Position numbers and translations under genes: made by a program
The notes under the pieces: generated by a model
Told to the model about the DNA's origin: nothing
The model's input: only the letters and a program-made list of their open reading frames with translations
Databases searched by the model: none
Part shown: positions 1 through 11,900 of the stretch, piece by piece
Numbering within the stretch: the first letter of the stretch is position 1
How the letters are laid out: every line of letters begins with the position of its first letter
DNA from: Eriocheir sinensis
Taxonomy: Eukaryota; Arthropoda; Malacostraca; Decapoda; Varunidae
Direction of reading: 5' to 3'
NCBI RefSeq assembly: GCF_024679095.1
Contig: NW_026112164.1
Span: 621,074 to 685,073 of the forward strand
Length of the DNA stretch: 64,000 bases

Positions 1-2510
1 CCAAAATACACATAAAATATTTGAATTTGTATTAAAATATATATACAAAATGCACATACAATAAGGTAAATTTGTATTGAAATAGATATGCAAAATACAT
101 ATAAAATAATGTAAATTTGTTTCAAAATATATATACGAATACACATAAAATAACGTAGATTTCTATATAAATACATATACAAAATACACATAATATTAAG
201 CAAATACGTATAAAAAATATATACAAAATACACATAAAATAATGTAAATTCGTATAAATGTAAATAAACAATATACCAATAAAAGAATGTGTATTTATAA
301 AATACACATAAAATAACGTAGATTTCTATAAAAATAGATAAATACACATAAAATGAAGTAAATACGTATAAAATAATGAATACAAAAAATACATAAAAAT
401 CGTATCAAAATAAATAAACAAAATACCAGTAAAGGAATCTGTATTTATATAAATATAAATATACAAAAAACACATAAAATATCGTAAATTTGTATAAAAC
501 TATATACAAAAATACACAGAAGTAATTAAATTTGTATGAAAATATATATACAAAATACAGCTAAAATGAGCTAAATTTAATTTGAAATGTACATACAAAA
601 TACATAAAATAATGTAAATCTGTATCAAAATATTTATACAAATACATATAATAACGTAGATTTGTTTAAAAATATATAAACAAAATACACATTAAGTAAT
701 GTAAATACGTATAAAAAATATGTACAAAATACACATATAATCATGTAATTCGTATCAAAATAAATAAACAAAATAGCAATAAAATAATGTAAATTTGTAT
801 GAGAAAACATATACAAATAACGCAAATTTCTATAAAAATATATGTACAAAAATGCACATAAAATAAAGTAAATTTGCAAAAAAAAATATATACAAAAAAC
901 ACTAAATAATGTAAATGCGTACATAAAATAACCTAAATTTGTATAAAACTATATACAAAAATACACAAAAATAATTTAAATTTGTTTGAAAAGAAATATA
1001 CAAAATACACATAAAATTAGGTAAATTTGTATTGAAATACATATACAAAATACACATCAAATAATGTAAATTTGAATGAAAATATATAAACAAATACACT
1101 TAAAATAACGTAAATTTGTATAATATATATGCAAGATACACATTAAATAATGTAAATGTATAAAAATATATTTACAAAAACAAATAGAATAATGTAAAAT
1201 CGTATTAAAATAAATACACAGAATATCAATAAAATAATGTAAATTTGTATGAAAATAAAGATGCAAAATTCCCAAAAATTATCGCATTTTTAAAAAAAAT
1301 ATATTTACGAAAATACACATAAAATATTTAAATTTGTATTGAAATAAATATACAAAATGCATATACAGTAAGGTAAATTTGTATTGAAAGAGATATTCAA
1401 AATACATATAAAACAATGTAAATTTGTTTCAAAATATATATACGAATACACGTAAAATAAAGTAGATTTCTATAGAAATATATATACAAAATACATATGA
1501 AATTATGTAAATACGTATAAAAATATATATACAAAATACATATCAAATAATGTAAATTCGTGTCAAAATAAATAAACAAAATATCATGAAAAGAATGTGT
1601 ATTTGTATGAAAATAGATAATAGATAATAAATTTGTATAAAATATATATGCAAGATACACATTAAATAATGTAAATATGTATAAAAAAGTATATACAAAA
1701 AACAAATAGAATAATGTAACATCGTATCAAAATAAATACACCGAATATTAATAAAATAATGTAAATTCGTATGAAAATAAAGATGCAAATCAAAATTTAA
1801 AACAGCGCATTTCTTATAAAAATATATATACCAAAATACACATAAAATATTTAAATTTGCATTGAAATAAATATACAAAATGAACATACAATAAGGTAAA
1901 TTTGTATTGAAAGAGATATGCAAAAATACATATAAAACAATGTAAATTTGTTTCAAAATATATATACGAATACAAATAAAAAAACGTAGATTTCTATAAA
2001 GATATATTCAAAATACACATAAAATTAAGTAAATACGTATAAAAAAATGTATACAAAATACACATAAAATAATGTAAATTCGATTTAAAATAAATAAACA
2101 AAATACCAATAAAAGAATGTGTATTTGGATAAATATAAATATACAAAATACATATACAAAATAAACATAAAATAAGGTAGATATGTAATAAAATATATGT
2201 ACAAAATACACATAAAATAATGTAAATTTATATGAAATATATATACAAATACACATAAAATACCATGAATTTGTATAAAAATATATATTCAAAATAAATA
2301 TTAAATAATGTACAAGCGTATAAAATATATATAAAGTACATATAAAATAATGTAAATTCGTATCAATATAAATCAACAAAATACCAATAAAATAATATAT
2401 TTTTGAATTAAAATAAATTTACAAAATACACATAACATAACTAAAATTTCTATTAAAATATATACAAAAATACATAGAAATGATTTGAGTTTGTATGAAA
2501 TTAGATATAC
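1..2510 (-). repeat. 45-bp satellite block, T-rich strand on minus
   Basis: Run of about 45-bp monomers with the A-rich strand on top; a typical monomer opens AAATTTGTAT and closes CACATAAAATAATGT. The first ~210 bases match the sequence starting at 22085 almost perfectly (offset about 22.09 kb), and the same phase recurs at 16386. It carries the marker variant GATAATAGATAATAA at 1616. Open stretches of up to 137 codons on the minus strand (1543-1956) follow from monomer composition: they encode only FYVYF/CILYIY-like low-complexity residues and overlap in all three frames. Confidence 0.9.
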
Positions 2511-2570
2511 AAAATCTGATAATGTGATTTTATATTATTTTTTATAAAATCTGAATTTTGTTTATTGAAT
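2511..2570. other. Inversion junction with non-monomer DNA (J3)
   Basis: Here the satellite changes orientation. The junction holds bases that do not fit a monomer: AAAATCTGAT at 2511 and a second AAAATCTGA about 35 bases later bracket a T-rich stretch. An essentially identical junction lies at 24604-24663, so this is a copied breakpoint rather than a new event. Confidence 0.7.
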
Positions 2571-2937
2571 TTGAAACGAATTTACCTTATTTTGTATATC
2601 TATTTTCATACAAATTAAAATACTTCTGTGTATTTTTGTATATAGTTTTATATAAATTTACGTTATTTTATGTGTATTTTGTATATTTATATTTATACAA
2701 ATACACATTCTTTTATTGGTATTTTGTTTATTTATTTTGATACGAATTTACATTATTTTATGTGTATTTTGTATACATTTTTTTATACGTATTTACTTAA
2801 TTTTATGTGTATTTTGTATATATTTATTTATAGAAATCTACGTTATTTTATGTGTATTCGTATACATGTTTTTAAACAAATTTACATTGCTTTATATGTA
2901 TTTTGCGTATCTATTTCAATACAAATTTACCTTATTG
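2571..2937 (+). repeat. 45-bp satellite block, T-rich strand on plus
   Basis: Inverted block that continues beyond the DNA transposon at 5215. Its last seven bases, CTTATTG, are the left copy of the target duplication. The block is homologous to 24665-25035, 29270-29580 and 32340-32652; the last two keep an uninterrupted target site. Confidence 0.88.
2931..2937. repeat. Target site duplication, left copy (CTTATTG)
   Basis: The seven bases immediately left of the transposon are repeated immediately right of it at 5215-5221. Paralogous satellite copies at 29573-29579 and 32646-32652 have a single CTTATTG followed by TAAGTGTTTTT, which is exactly the right flank here. Confidence 0.85.
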
Positions 2938-2966
2938 CATAGACTTCACAATCTCTTGACGGGAAA
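2938..2966 (+). repeat. Left terminal inverted repeat (29 bp)
   Basis: Pairs with 5186-5214 in inverted orientation: 14 matching outer bases (CATAGACTTCACAA), four mismatches, then 11 matching bases (TTGACGGGAAA), so 25 of 29 match. Confidence 0.92.
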
Positions 2967-2974
2967 CGGGGCGC

Positions 2975-2999
2975 GGGGCCGATTCGCAGGGGGCCGATT
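2975..2999 (+). promoter_or_regulatory. Subterminal repeats GGGGCCGATT (two copies)
   Basis: GGGGCCGATT occurs at 2975-2984 and 2990-2999, just inside the left terminal repeat. An inverted copy lies near the right end at 5143-5152. Repeated subterminal motifs in DNA transposons are commonly transposase-binding sites; that role is inferred here. Confidence 0.55.
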
Positions 3000-3485
3000 T
3001 TCAAAAATTTAAAATTTAAATATTTTCAAAACCAAAGCAGCTAGCGACCTGAAACTAAAACAGGCACCTCCCTTAGGCATATATGAGTCTCCATGAGCAG
3101 CGGTATCAAAAAATTCAAAGTCGTTCCCTAATAAAATCCCGATTAATTGTTTTTTATATAAGTATAACAAAACTTAAAAAGGCTATAAAATCCTCAGATT
3201 TTACGCTAGATGCACAAACATCACCAAATGCAGAGATAATCACTTATATTTTCAGAATCAATAGCAATATTTAGCATATCTTATAAGTTTTTGCCCGAAA
3301 TAGCTACTTATTTTTTTTATTTAGTGCAATTTTTTACGTAAGTTTTTAACATCTAATAAATCACTTAATTTTCACATTAGAAACTTAATACTTGAGGAAA
3401 GCATGCAGAAACATCTTAATTTTACTCAACAAAAGCAAAATATTCATTTTTCTATATACAATCACAACTTATTTTGGTTGAATTC
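3000..3485. other. AT-rich 3' non-coding part of the DNA transposon
   Basis: AT-rich sequence that is not satellite monomer, between the left end and the coding remnant. It would be the 3' untranslated and subterminal region of the minus-strand transposase gene. A 63-codon plus-strand frame (3083-3274) shows no recognisable features and is not called. Confidence 0.6.
3316..3321 (-). terminator. Possible polyadenylation signal AATAAA
   Basis: TTTATT on the top strand reads AATAAA on the transposase strand, about 240 bases past the stop codon at 3562. The region is AT-rich, so a chance match is quite possible. Confidence 0.25.
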
Positions 3486-3561
3486 CGATGTCACTATTGC
3501 CGCAGCACGTCTTGCCGGCTATCTGGCCCTCGTCCCTGAACAATCACTTTAGCCTTTTGGC

Positions 3562-4655
3562 CTATGACTTGTGGGCCCCGGTCAGTTTCCTGGACTTGTA
3601 CACGTCCCTGTTCCTCGCCGTCTCCTTCCTGCCCTCCTCGATACTGCTCCTCTTCCTGCCGGTCGGCTGCTTCAAGGCCTTGTTCTTCCTCGCTTCTGAG
3701 GTCACGTCCTTGGAGAAATTAGCACCGAAACAGTTGAAGAGGGACCTGCTGATGTGCGGCAAGATGGTGTTGGCCAGGTTGTGCCCCTCCTGGCACCTGT
3801 ACCCCTGCAAGGTCGGGTCTGAGGCCGCCAGGAACTCCAGGAGGTGCCTGAACCCGTCCCTGTGGCGCATGGCAAGGGAGAGGAACCTCAACCTGCGCTC
3901 CTTCTTGTCCTCCCTGCACATCAGGGAGTCCCACAGCGACATCCCGAAGGACGCCATGTGGGCCATTGGGAGAGATGGCCGCTTCAGGACCGCCCGGCCC
4001 GTCTCCAGCTCTCCCCTGTCGACCAGCTCGACCAGGGCGTCGAACATCACAGAGGGCGGGTCGCCCCTCTCGAGCTCCACGGTAATCTTCATCTCCTCCT
4101 GCTGGGCAAGCTCCTGCTTGCAGCACTCGGCCACAGAGGAGTTGTCCTGGCCAGGTAGCCGGCGTAGTTGCCGACCGCGGCGAGGAGCAACTCGTCCGTC
4201 GGCGGGTCCGGCTGGTCGTCGGCCAGCTCCCTGGCAAGCTGGGCCAAGATCACCTCGTCGTCCTCCTTCTCCTCTGCCTTGGCCCGGTCAAGGTCGGCCT
4301 GCACGTCCCCGGGGAAGAACCCGACGAGCTTCAGCAAATGCAGGCGCTGGGCCAACCTGTTGCTCACCATGAAGTTCTGCACGCTCGTCCAGTAGTTGGC
4401 GCCGCACATGGTGCGGCGCTTGCCGAAAGAGTGCTCAGTCGGGTCAGAGTTGGCCTTCCCCATGCACACATACTCGACCCCGTAGGACGTAGTGAACAGC
4501 CCCCTCACTACCACACTGCACTGAACACACCACTGCACTGCACACAACACTGAGTCACTGCACTGATGGCGTAGTACGGCTCCTCCACAGTTTACTCCAC
4601 GGGGTCGCGGCGTCCTCATATCTTGTGTCTCCTCCGTCACTTCCACTCGATCCAC
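3562..4655 (-). pseudogene. P-like transposase, C-terminal part, frameshifted
   Basis: Two overlapping minus-strand frames form one interrupted coding region. The upstream frame (4655-4089, 188 codons) has the acidic-aromatic motif DPTEHSFGKRR at residues 71-81, a helical acidic stretch at 120-150 and YAGYLAR at 164-170. This order matches the C-terminal region of P-element and THAP9-type transposases. Homology then continues in another frame (to the TAG at 3562; residues AECCKQEL onward), so a one-base shift lies near 4150-4165. The second frame has CQEGHNLANTILPHI at about residues 114-128 and a basic tail (KQPTGRKR). The first ~65 residues of the upstream frame look non-conserved and may be leader or misread sequence. 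The catalytic RNase H-like core and the THAP domain are not visible. It is not functional as read. Confidence 0.6.
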
Positions 4656-5142
4656 TGCCTTCTGTGTCTTCTTGTATCGTCCTCTGGATCCTTGCAGTTG
4701 TGGGGAAGGGTACAGAGACGATGAATAACTGTAGGTCCTTTACTTGGAGAGTAAACAGAGGCAGGACAGCTGACTGCGTGCCTAAGGCGAGTTAGGCGAC
4801 GCGGGAACTGAGCTGAGTTGCCATGTAGGCACTAACTAAACGTACATTTCTTGTTTCCTAATACGTAAAACTGTGGACTTCACTATCCTACAGTTATCAT
4901 TCATTTTACGTAAAGATTTCAACCTAAAGTTACGCAAATTTGCCATTTTTTACACAACGTTTTCAAAGTGCACGCATGGTGCTATTTTATATAAGTTACC
5001 TTGAATCCTCGACCAAATCACTCTAGAGACACTCCTGCCTGCTTGTATGCACTAAAACTTGAAGATTTCGTCCTGTTTCCACTTAAATTCGGAGTAAGAA
5101 CGCAGAGTGTGTTTGAGTTGTCGCAGTGAAAGTCGCCATAAC
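4656..5142 (-). other. 5' non-coding part of the DNA transposon
   Basis: Mixed-composition sequence between the right end and the coding remnant. No conserved protein was recognised on either strand. It would contain the promoter and leader of the minus-strand transposase transcript, plus the scar of any internal deletion. Confidence 0.5.
4984..4993 (-). promoter_or_regulatory. Possible TATA box for the transposase gene
   Basis: The minus strand reads TATATAAAAT here, about 330 bases upstream of the first methionine of the coding remnant and inside a non-satellite stretch. Position and orientation fit a promoter; nothing else supports it. Confidence 0.25.
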
Positions 5143-5152
5143 AATCGGCCCC
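5143..5152 (-). promoter_or_regulatory. Subterminal repeat GGGGCCGATT (inverted copy)
   Basis: AATCGGCCCC on the top strand is the inverse of the two left-end copies at 2975 and 2990. It lies 33 bases inside the right terminal repeat. Confidence 0.55.
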
Positions 5153-5185
5153 TTACGCGAAGCCAGCGCGCCAAGACTGAAGAGA

Positions 5186-5214
5186 TTTCCCGTCAACTAG
5201 TTGTGAAGTCTATG
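5186..5214 (-). repeat. Right terminal inverted repeat (29 bp)
   Basis: Read on the minus strand it starts CATAGACTTCACAA and ends TTGACGGGAAA, matching the left repeat except for four central bases (CTAG here, TCTC on the left). Confidence 0.92.
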
Positions 5215-5645
5215 CTTATTGTAAGTGTTTTTTTATATATTTATTTTAATACAAATCTTATTTTTTTATGTGTATTTTTGTATATATATTTTTATAAATA
5301 AAAAAATGCGTTATTTTACGGGTATTTTCCCTCTTTATTTTCATACAAATTTACATTATTTTATTAATATTCTGTGTATTTATTTTGATACGATTTTACA
5401 TTATTCTATTTGTGTTTTGTATATATTTTTTTATCCAAATTTACGTTATTTTAAGTGTATTTGTTTATGTATTTTCATTCAAATTTACATTATTTTATGT
5501 GTATTTTCTATATGTATTTCCATACAAATTTACCTAATTTGATGTGTATTTTGTATATTTATTTTCATACAAATTTAAAATATTTTTGTGTATTTTTGTA
5601 TATTGTTTGATACAAATTTAGGTTATTTTATATGCTTTTTGAATA
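5215..5645 (+). repeat. 45-bp satellite block, T-rich strand on plus
   Basis: Continuation of the block split by the DNA transposon, starting with the right CTTATTG duplication (5215-5221). The order of monomer variants follows 29573-29955 and 32646-33075. It ends at a junction reading GAATATCTATTAAATATATA (5641-5660), whose relatives are at 29954, 33075 and 46513. Confidence 0.88.
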
Positions 5646-5654
5646 TCTATTAAA

Positions 5655-7520
5655 TATATATACAAAATACATATGAAATTATGTAAATACGTATAAAATA
5701 TATATACAAAATACATATCAAATAATGTAAATTCGTGTCAAAATAAATAAACAAAATATCATGAAAAGAATGTGTATTTGTATGAAAATAGATAATAGAT
5801 AATAAATTTGTATAAAATATATATGCAAGATACACATTAAATAATGTAAATATGTATAAAAAAGTATATACAAAAAACAAATAGAATAATGTAACATCGT
5901 ATCAAAATAAATACACTGAATATTAATAAAATAATGTAAATTTGTATGAAAATAAAGATGCAAAATTCCCATAAAATAGCGCATTTCTTATAAAAATATA
6001 TATACCAAAATACACATAAAATATTTAAATTTGTATTGAAATAAATATACAAAATGCATATACAATAAGGTAAATTTGTATTGAAAGAGATATGCAAAAA
6101 TACATATAAAACAATGTAAATTTGTTTCAAAATATATATACGAATACAAATAAAAAACGTAGATTTCTAAAAATATATATACAAAATACACATAAAATTA
6201 AGTAAATACGTATAAAAAAATGTATTCAAAATACACATAAAATAATATAAACTCAATTAAAATAAATAAACAAAATACCAATAAAAGAATGTGTTTTGGA
6301 TAAATATAAATATACAAAATACACATACAAAATAAACATAAAATAAGGTAGATTTGTAATAAAATATATGTACAAAATACACATACAATAATGTAAATTT
6401 ATATGAAAATATATATACAAATACACATAAAATACCATGAATTTGCATAAAAAATTATATTCAAAATAAATATTAAATAATGTAAGAGCGGATAAAATAT
6501 ATATACAAAGTACATATAAAATTAAAATTAAGATGCAAAATACATATAAAATAACGCATTTTTTTTTTAATTATTGATACCAAAATACACATAAAATATT
6601 TGAACTTGTATTAAAATAAATATACAAAATGCACATACAATAAGGTAAATTTGTATTGAAATAGATATGGAAAATACATATAAAATAATGTAAATTTGTT
6701 TCAAAATATATATACGAATACACATAAAATAACGTAGATTTCTATAAAATTACATATGCAAAATACACATAAAATTAAGTAAATACGTATAAAAAATATA
6801 TACAAAATACACATAAAATAATGTAAATTATTATAAATGTAAATAAACAATTTACCAATAAAAGAGTGTGTATTTGTATAAATATAAATATACAAAATGC
6901 ACATAAAATAACGTAAATTTATATAAAACTATATACATAAAATAACGCAAATATCTATCAAAATAAATGTACAAAAATGAACATTAAATAAATTTGCATA
7001 AAAATATATATACAAAACACACATTAGATAATGTAAATGAGTATAAAAATATGTATACAAAATACCTATGAAACAATCTAAATTCGTATCGAATTAAATT
7101 AAGAAATACCAATAAAATAATGTAATTTTGGATGAAAATATATATACAAAATACACATAAAATAACCTAAATACAAATACAAATATACACATAAAATAAT
7201 TTAAAATTGAATTAAATAAATAAAATTAAATAAATTTGAGTTGAAATATATATACAAAATACATAAAATAATGTAAATTTGTATCAAAATACTTTTACAA
7301 ATACACATATAATAACATAAATTTGTATAAAAATATATAAACAAAATACATATTAAATAATGTAAATACGTATAAAAAAATGTACAAAATACACAAATAA
7401 TCATGTAATTCGTTTCAAATAAATAGACAAAATACCAATAAAATAATGTAAATTTCTATGAGAAAACATATACAAAATACACATAAATAACGCAAATATC
7501 AATAAAAATATATATAATAT
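5655..7520 (-). repeat. 45-bp satellite block, T-rich strand on minus
   Basis: Monomers resume in the opposite orientation. The GATAATAGATAATAA marker variant is at 5791. The segment around 6540-6960 is homologous to 13070-13470 and 18770-19170. The block ends in a near-palindromic AT stretch (7505-7540) whose copy is at 49820-49870. Confidence 0.88.
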
Positions 7521-7534
7521 AATATATTTTTAAA

Positions 7535-8920
7535 CATATTTAAAATATTTAATGTATATTTTGTATATATATTTTATCCAAATTTACGTTATTTTATATG
7601 TATTTGTTTATATATTTTCATACAAATTTACATTATTTTATGTGAGTTTTGTGTATGTATTTCAATACAAATTTGCCTAACTTTATGTGTATTTTGCATA
7701 TCTATTTTCAAACAAATTTAAATTATTTTTGTGTATTTTTGTATATATTTTTATACAAATTTTAGTTATATTATTTGTTTTTTGTATATATGTTTTCCTA
7801 CAAATATACATTCTTTTATTGGAATTTTGTGTATTTAATTTTTTACGAATTTACATTATTTTATGTGTATTTTGTATATATATTTTTCTACGTATTTAAA
7901 TTATTTTATGTGTATTTTATATATACATTTTCATAAAGGATTACGTTATTTTATTGTGTGTATTCGTATATATTTGAAACAAATTTTATACAAATTCATG
8001 TTATTTTATGTGTATTTGTATATATATTTTCATACAAATTTATATTATTTTATGTGTATTCTTACATATATTTTATTACAAATTTACCTTATTTTATGTT
8101 TATTTTGTATATTTATTTCATTTAATATAATCAAATTTAAATTTATTGTATATGCATTTTGTATATTAATTTTAATACAAATTTAATTATTCTATGTGTA
8201 TTTTCTATATGTATTTTTATAAAAATATGCTTTATTTTATGGGTATTTTGCATCTTTATTTTCATACAAATTTACGTTATTTTATTGATATTCTGCTCAT
8301 TCATTTTGATACGATTTGGCATTATTCTATGTGTATTTTGTATATATTTTTCATACAAATTTACGTTATTTATGTGTATGTTTATATATTTTGACACAAA
8401 TTTACAATATTTTATGGGTATTTTGTATAAATGTTATATTTCAAAAGAAATTTACCTAGTTTTATGTGTTTTGAATATCTATTTTCATTCAAACTCAAAT
8501 TATTTTATGTATTTTGTATATATTTCAATACAAATTTTAGTTAGGTTATGTGTATTTTAAATCTATTTTCATTCAAATATGTATTATTTTATTGGTATTT
8601 TGTTGATTTATATTGATACAATTTACATTATTTTATATGTACTTTGTATATATATTTCATTACAAATTTACCTTATTTTATGTTTATTTTGTATGTGTAT
8701 TTTGTACATTTATATTTATACAATTACACATTCTTTTATTGGTATTTTGTTTATTTATTTTGTTTCGAATTTACATTATTTTATGTGTATTTTGTTTACA
8801 TTTTTTATACGTATTTACTTCATTTTATGTGTATTTTGTATATATATTTTTATAGAAATCTACGTTATTTTATGTGTATTCGTACATATATTTTGAAACA
8901 AATTTACATTGTTTTATATG
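7535..8920 (+). repeat. 45-bp satellite block, T-rich strand on plus
   Basis: From 7687 the order of monomer variants follows 50016 onward (offset about 42.33 kb), including the preceding palindromic junction. The block stops abruptly at TTTATATGTA, followed by CAATAAGGTAAATTTG in the other orientation near 8921. Confidence 0.88.
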
Positions 8921-8921
8921 T

Positions 8922-11900
8922 ACAATAAGGTAAATTTGTATTGAAATAGATATGCAAAATACATAAAATGCAATGAAAATTTGTATCAAAATATGTATAC
9001 GAATGCACATAAAATAACGTAGATTTCAATAAAAATATAAATACAAAATACACATAAAATGAAGTAAATACGTATAAAAAATGTATACAAAATACACATA
9101 AAATAATGTAAATTCGTATCAAAATAAATAAACAAAATACCAATAAAAGAATGTGTATTTGTATAAATATAAATATACAAAATACACATAAAATAACGTA
9201 AATTTATATAAAACTATATAAAAAATACACAGAAGTAATTAAATTTGTATGAAAATATATACAAAACACACACAAAATAAGCTAAATTTGAATTGAAATA
9301 TATATACAAAATACATAAAATAAAGTAAATTGGTATCAAAATATTTAACAAATACACATATAATAACGTAAATTTGTATGAAAATATATAAACAAAATAC
9401 AGATTAAATAATGTAAATACGTATAAAAAAAATGTTTACAAAATACACATATAATCATGTAATTCGTATCAAAATAAATAAACAAAATACCAATAAAATA
9501 ATATAAATTTGTATGAGTAAACGTGTATAAATATAAATGTACAAAATACACATACAAAATAAACATAAAATAAGGTAAATTTGTAATGAAATATATGTAC
9601 AAAATACACATAAAATAATGTAAATTTATATGAAAATATATATACAAATACACATAAAATACCATGAATTTGTATAAAATTATATATTCAAAATAAATAT
9701 TATATAAAGTAAATGCGTATAAAAAAATATATAAAAAGTACATATAAAATAATGTAAATTCGTATCAATATAAATCAGCAAAATACCAATAAAATAATAT
9801 ATATTTGAATGACAATAGATTTACAAAATACATATAACATAGCTAAAATTTGTATTGAAATATATACAAAAATACATAAAAATAATTTGAGTTTTTATGA
9901 AAATAGATATTCAAAATACACATAAAACTAGGTAAATTTCTTTTGAAATATATATACAAGATACCCATAAAATATTGTAAATTTGTGTCAAAATATATAA
10001 ATAAATACACATAAAATAATGTCAAATCGTATCAAAATGAATGAGCAGAATATCAATAAAATAACGTAAATTTGTATGAAAATAAAGATGCAAAATACCC
10101 ATAAAATAAAGCATATTTTTATAAAAATACATATACAAAAATACACATAGAATAATTAAATTTGTAATAAAATTAATATACATAATGCATATACAATAAG
10201 ATAAATTTGTATTGAAAAAATATGCAAAATACACATAAAAGTGTAAATTTCTTTAAAAATCTATATACGAATACACATAATAAAACGTAGATTTCTATAG
10301 AAATATATATACAAAATACACATGAAATGATGTAAATACGTATAAAAAATATATAGACAAAATACACATTAAATAATTTAAATTCTCGTCAAAATAAATA
10401 AACAAAATATCAATAAAAGAATGTGTATTTGTATGAAAATAGATATACAAAATACTCATAAAATAACCTAAGTTTGTATAAAACTATATACAAAAATACA
10501 CAAAAATAATTTAAATTTGTAAGAAAATAAATATACAAAATACACATAAAATTAGGTAAATTTGTATTGAAATACATATACAAAATACACATAAAATAAT
10601 GGAAGTTTGAATGAAAATATATAAACATATACACTTAAAATAACGTAAATTTGTATCAAATATATATACAAAATACTAATTAAATAATGTAAATATGTAT
10701 AAAAATATATTCAAAACACAAATAGAATAATGTAAAATCGTATCAAAATAAATACACAGAATATTAATAAAATAATGTAAATTTGTATGAAAATAAAGAT
10801 GCAAAATAGCCATAAAATAACGCATTTTTTATAAAAATATATAAACCAAAATACACATAAAATATTAAAATTTGTATTAAAATAAATATAAAAAATGCAC
10901 ATACTGTAAGGTAAATTTGTATTGAAATAGATATGCAAAATACATATAAAACAATGTAAATTTGTTTCAAAATATATATACGAAAACAAATAAAATAACG
11001 TTGATTTCTATAAAAATATATACAAAATACACATAAAATGAAGTAAATACGTATAAAAAAATGAATACAAAATACACATAAAAAATCAAAATCAAAATAA
11101 ATAAACAAAATACTTGTAAAAGAAAGGGTATTTGTATAAATATAAATATACAAAATTCACATAAAATATCGTAAATTTGTATAAAACTATATACAAAAAT
11201 ACACAGAAGTTATTAAATTTGTATGAAAATATATATACAAAATACAGCTAAAATAAGCTAAATTTGAATTGAAATGTACATACAAAATACATAAAATAAT
11301 GTAAATCTGTATCAAAATATTTATACAAATACATATAATAACGTAGATTTGTTTAAAAATATATAAACAAAATACACATTAAGTAATGTAAATACATATA
11401 AAAAATATGTACAAAATACACATATAATCATGTAATTCGTATCAAAATAAATAAAAAAATAGCAATAAAATAATGTAAATTTGTATGAGAAAAAATATAC
11501 AAATAACGCAAATTTCTAAAAAAATATATGTACAAAAATGCACATAAAATAAAGTAAATTAGCATAAAAATATATATACAAAACACACACTAAATAATGT
11601 AAATGCGTACATAAAATAACCTAAATCTGTATAAAACTATATACAAAAATACACAAAAATAATTTTAATTTGTTTGAAAAGAAATATACAAAATACACAT
11701 AAAATTAGGTAAATTTGTATGGAAATACATATACAAAATACACATCAAATAATGTAAATTTGAATGAAAATATATAAACAAATACACTTAAAATAACGTA
11801 AATTTGTATAAAATATATATGCAAGATACACATTAAATAATGTAAATGTGTATAAAAAAAATATATACAAAAAACAAATAGAATAATGTAAAATCGTATC

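Larger units (their letters stand above)
2938..5214 (-). mobile_element. P-superfamily-like DNA transposon, defective copy
   Basis: A 2.28-kb island whose GC-rich core contrasts sharply with the AT-rich satellite. Both ends carry inverted repeats that begin CATAGACTTCACAA, and CTTATTG flanks it as a duplication. The minus strand encodes a frameshifted protein with a DPTEHSFGKRR motif followed by YAGYLAR, resembling the C-terminal half of P-element/THAP9-type transposases. P elements classically make 8-bp duplications, so the 7 bp seen here is slightly atypical and the superfamily call is an inference. No N-terminal THAP zinc finger (C..C...C..H) was seen, so the copy is probably internally deleted as well as frameshifted and could move only if transposase came from elsewhere. 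Confidence 0.75.

Noticed and set aside
3488..4372. 294-codon plus-strand open frame inside the DNA transposon
   Set aside because: It is antisense to the frame carrying DPTEHSFGKRR and YAGYLAR; long antisense frames are expected in GC-rich coding sequence. No recognisable domain.
4656..5214. N-terminal THAP zinc finger for the P-like transposase
   Set aside because: No C-x(2-4)-C followed by C-x2-H spacing could be found in any minus-strand frame of this stretch.
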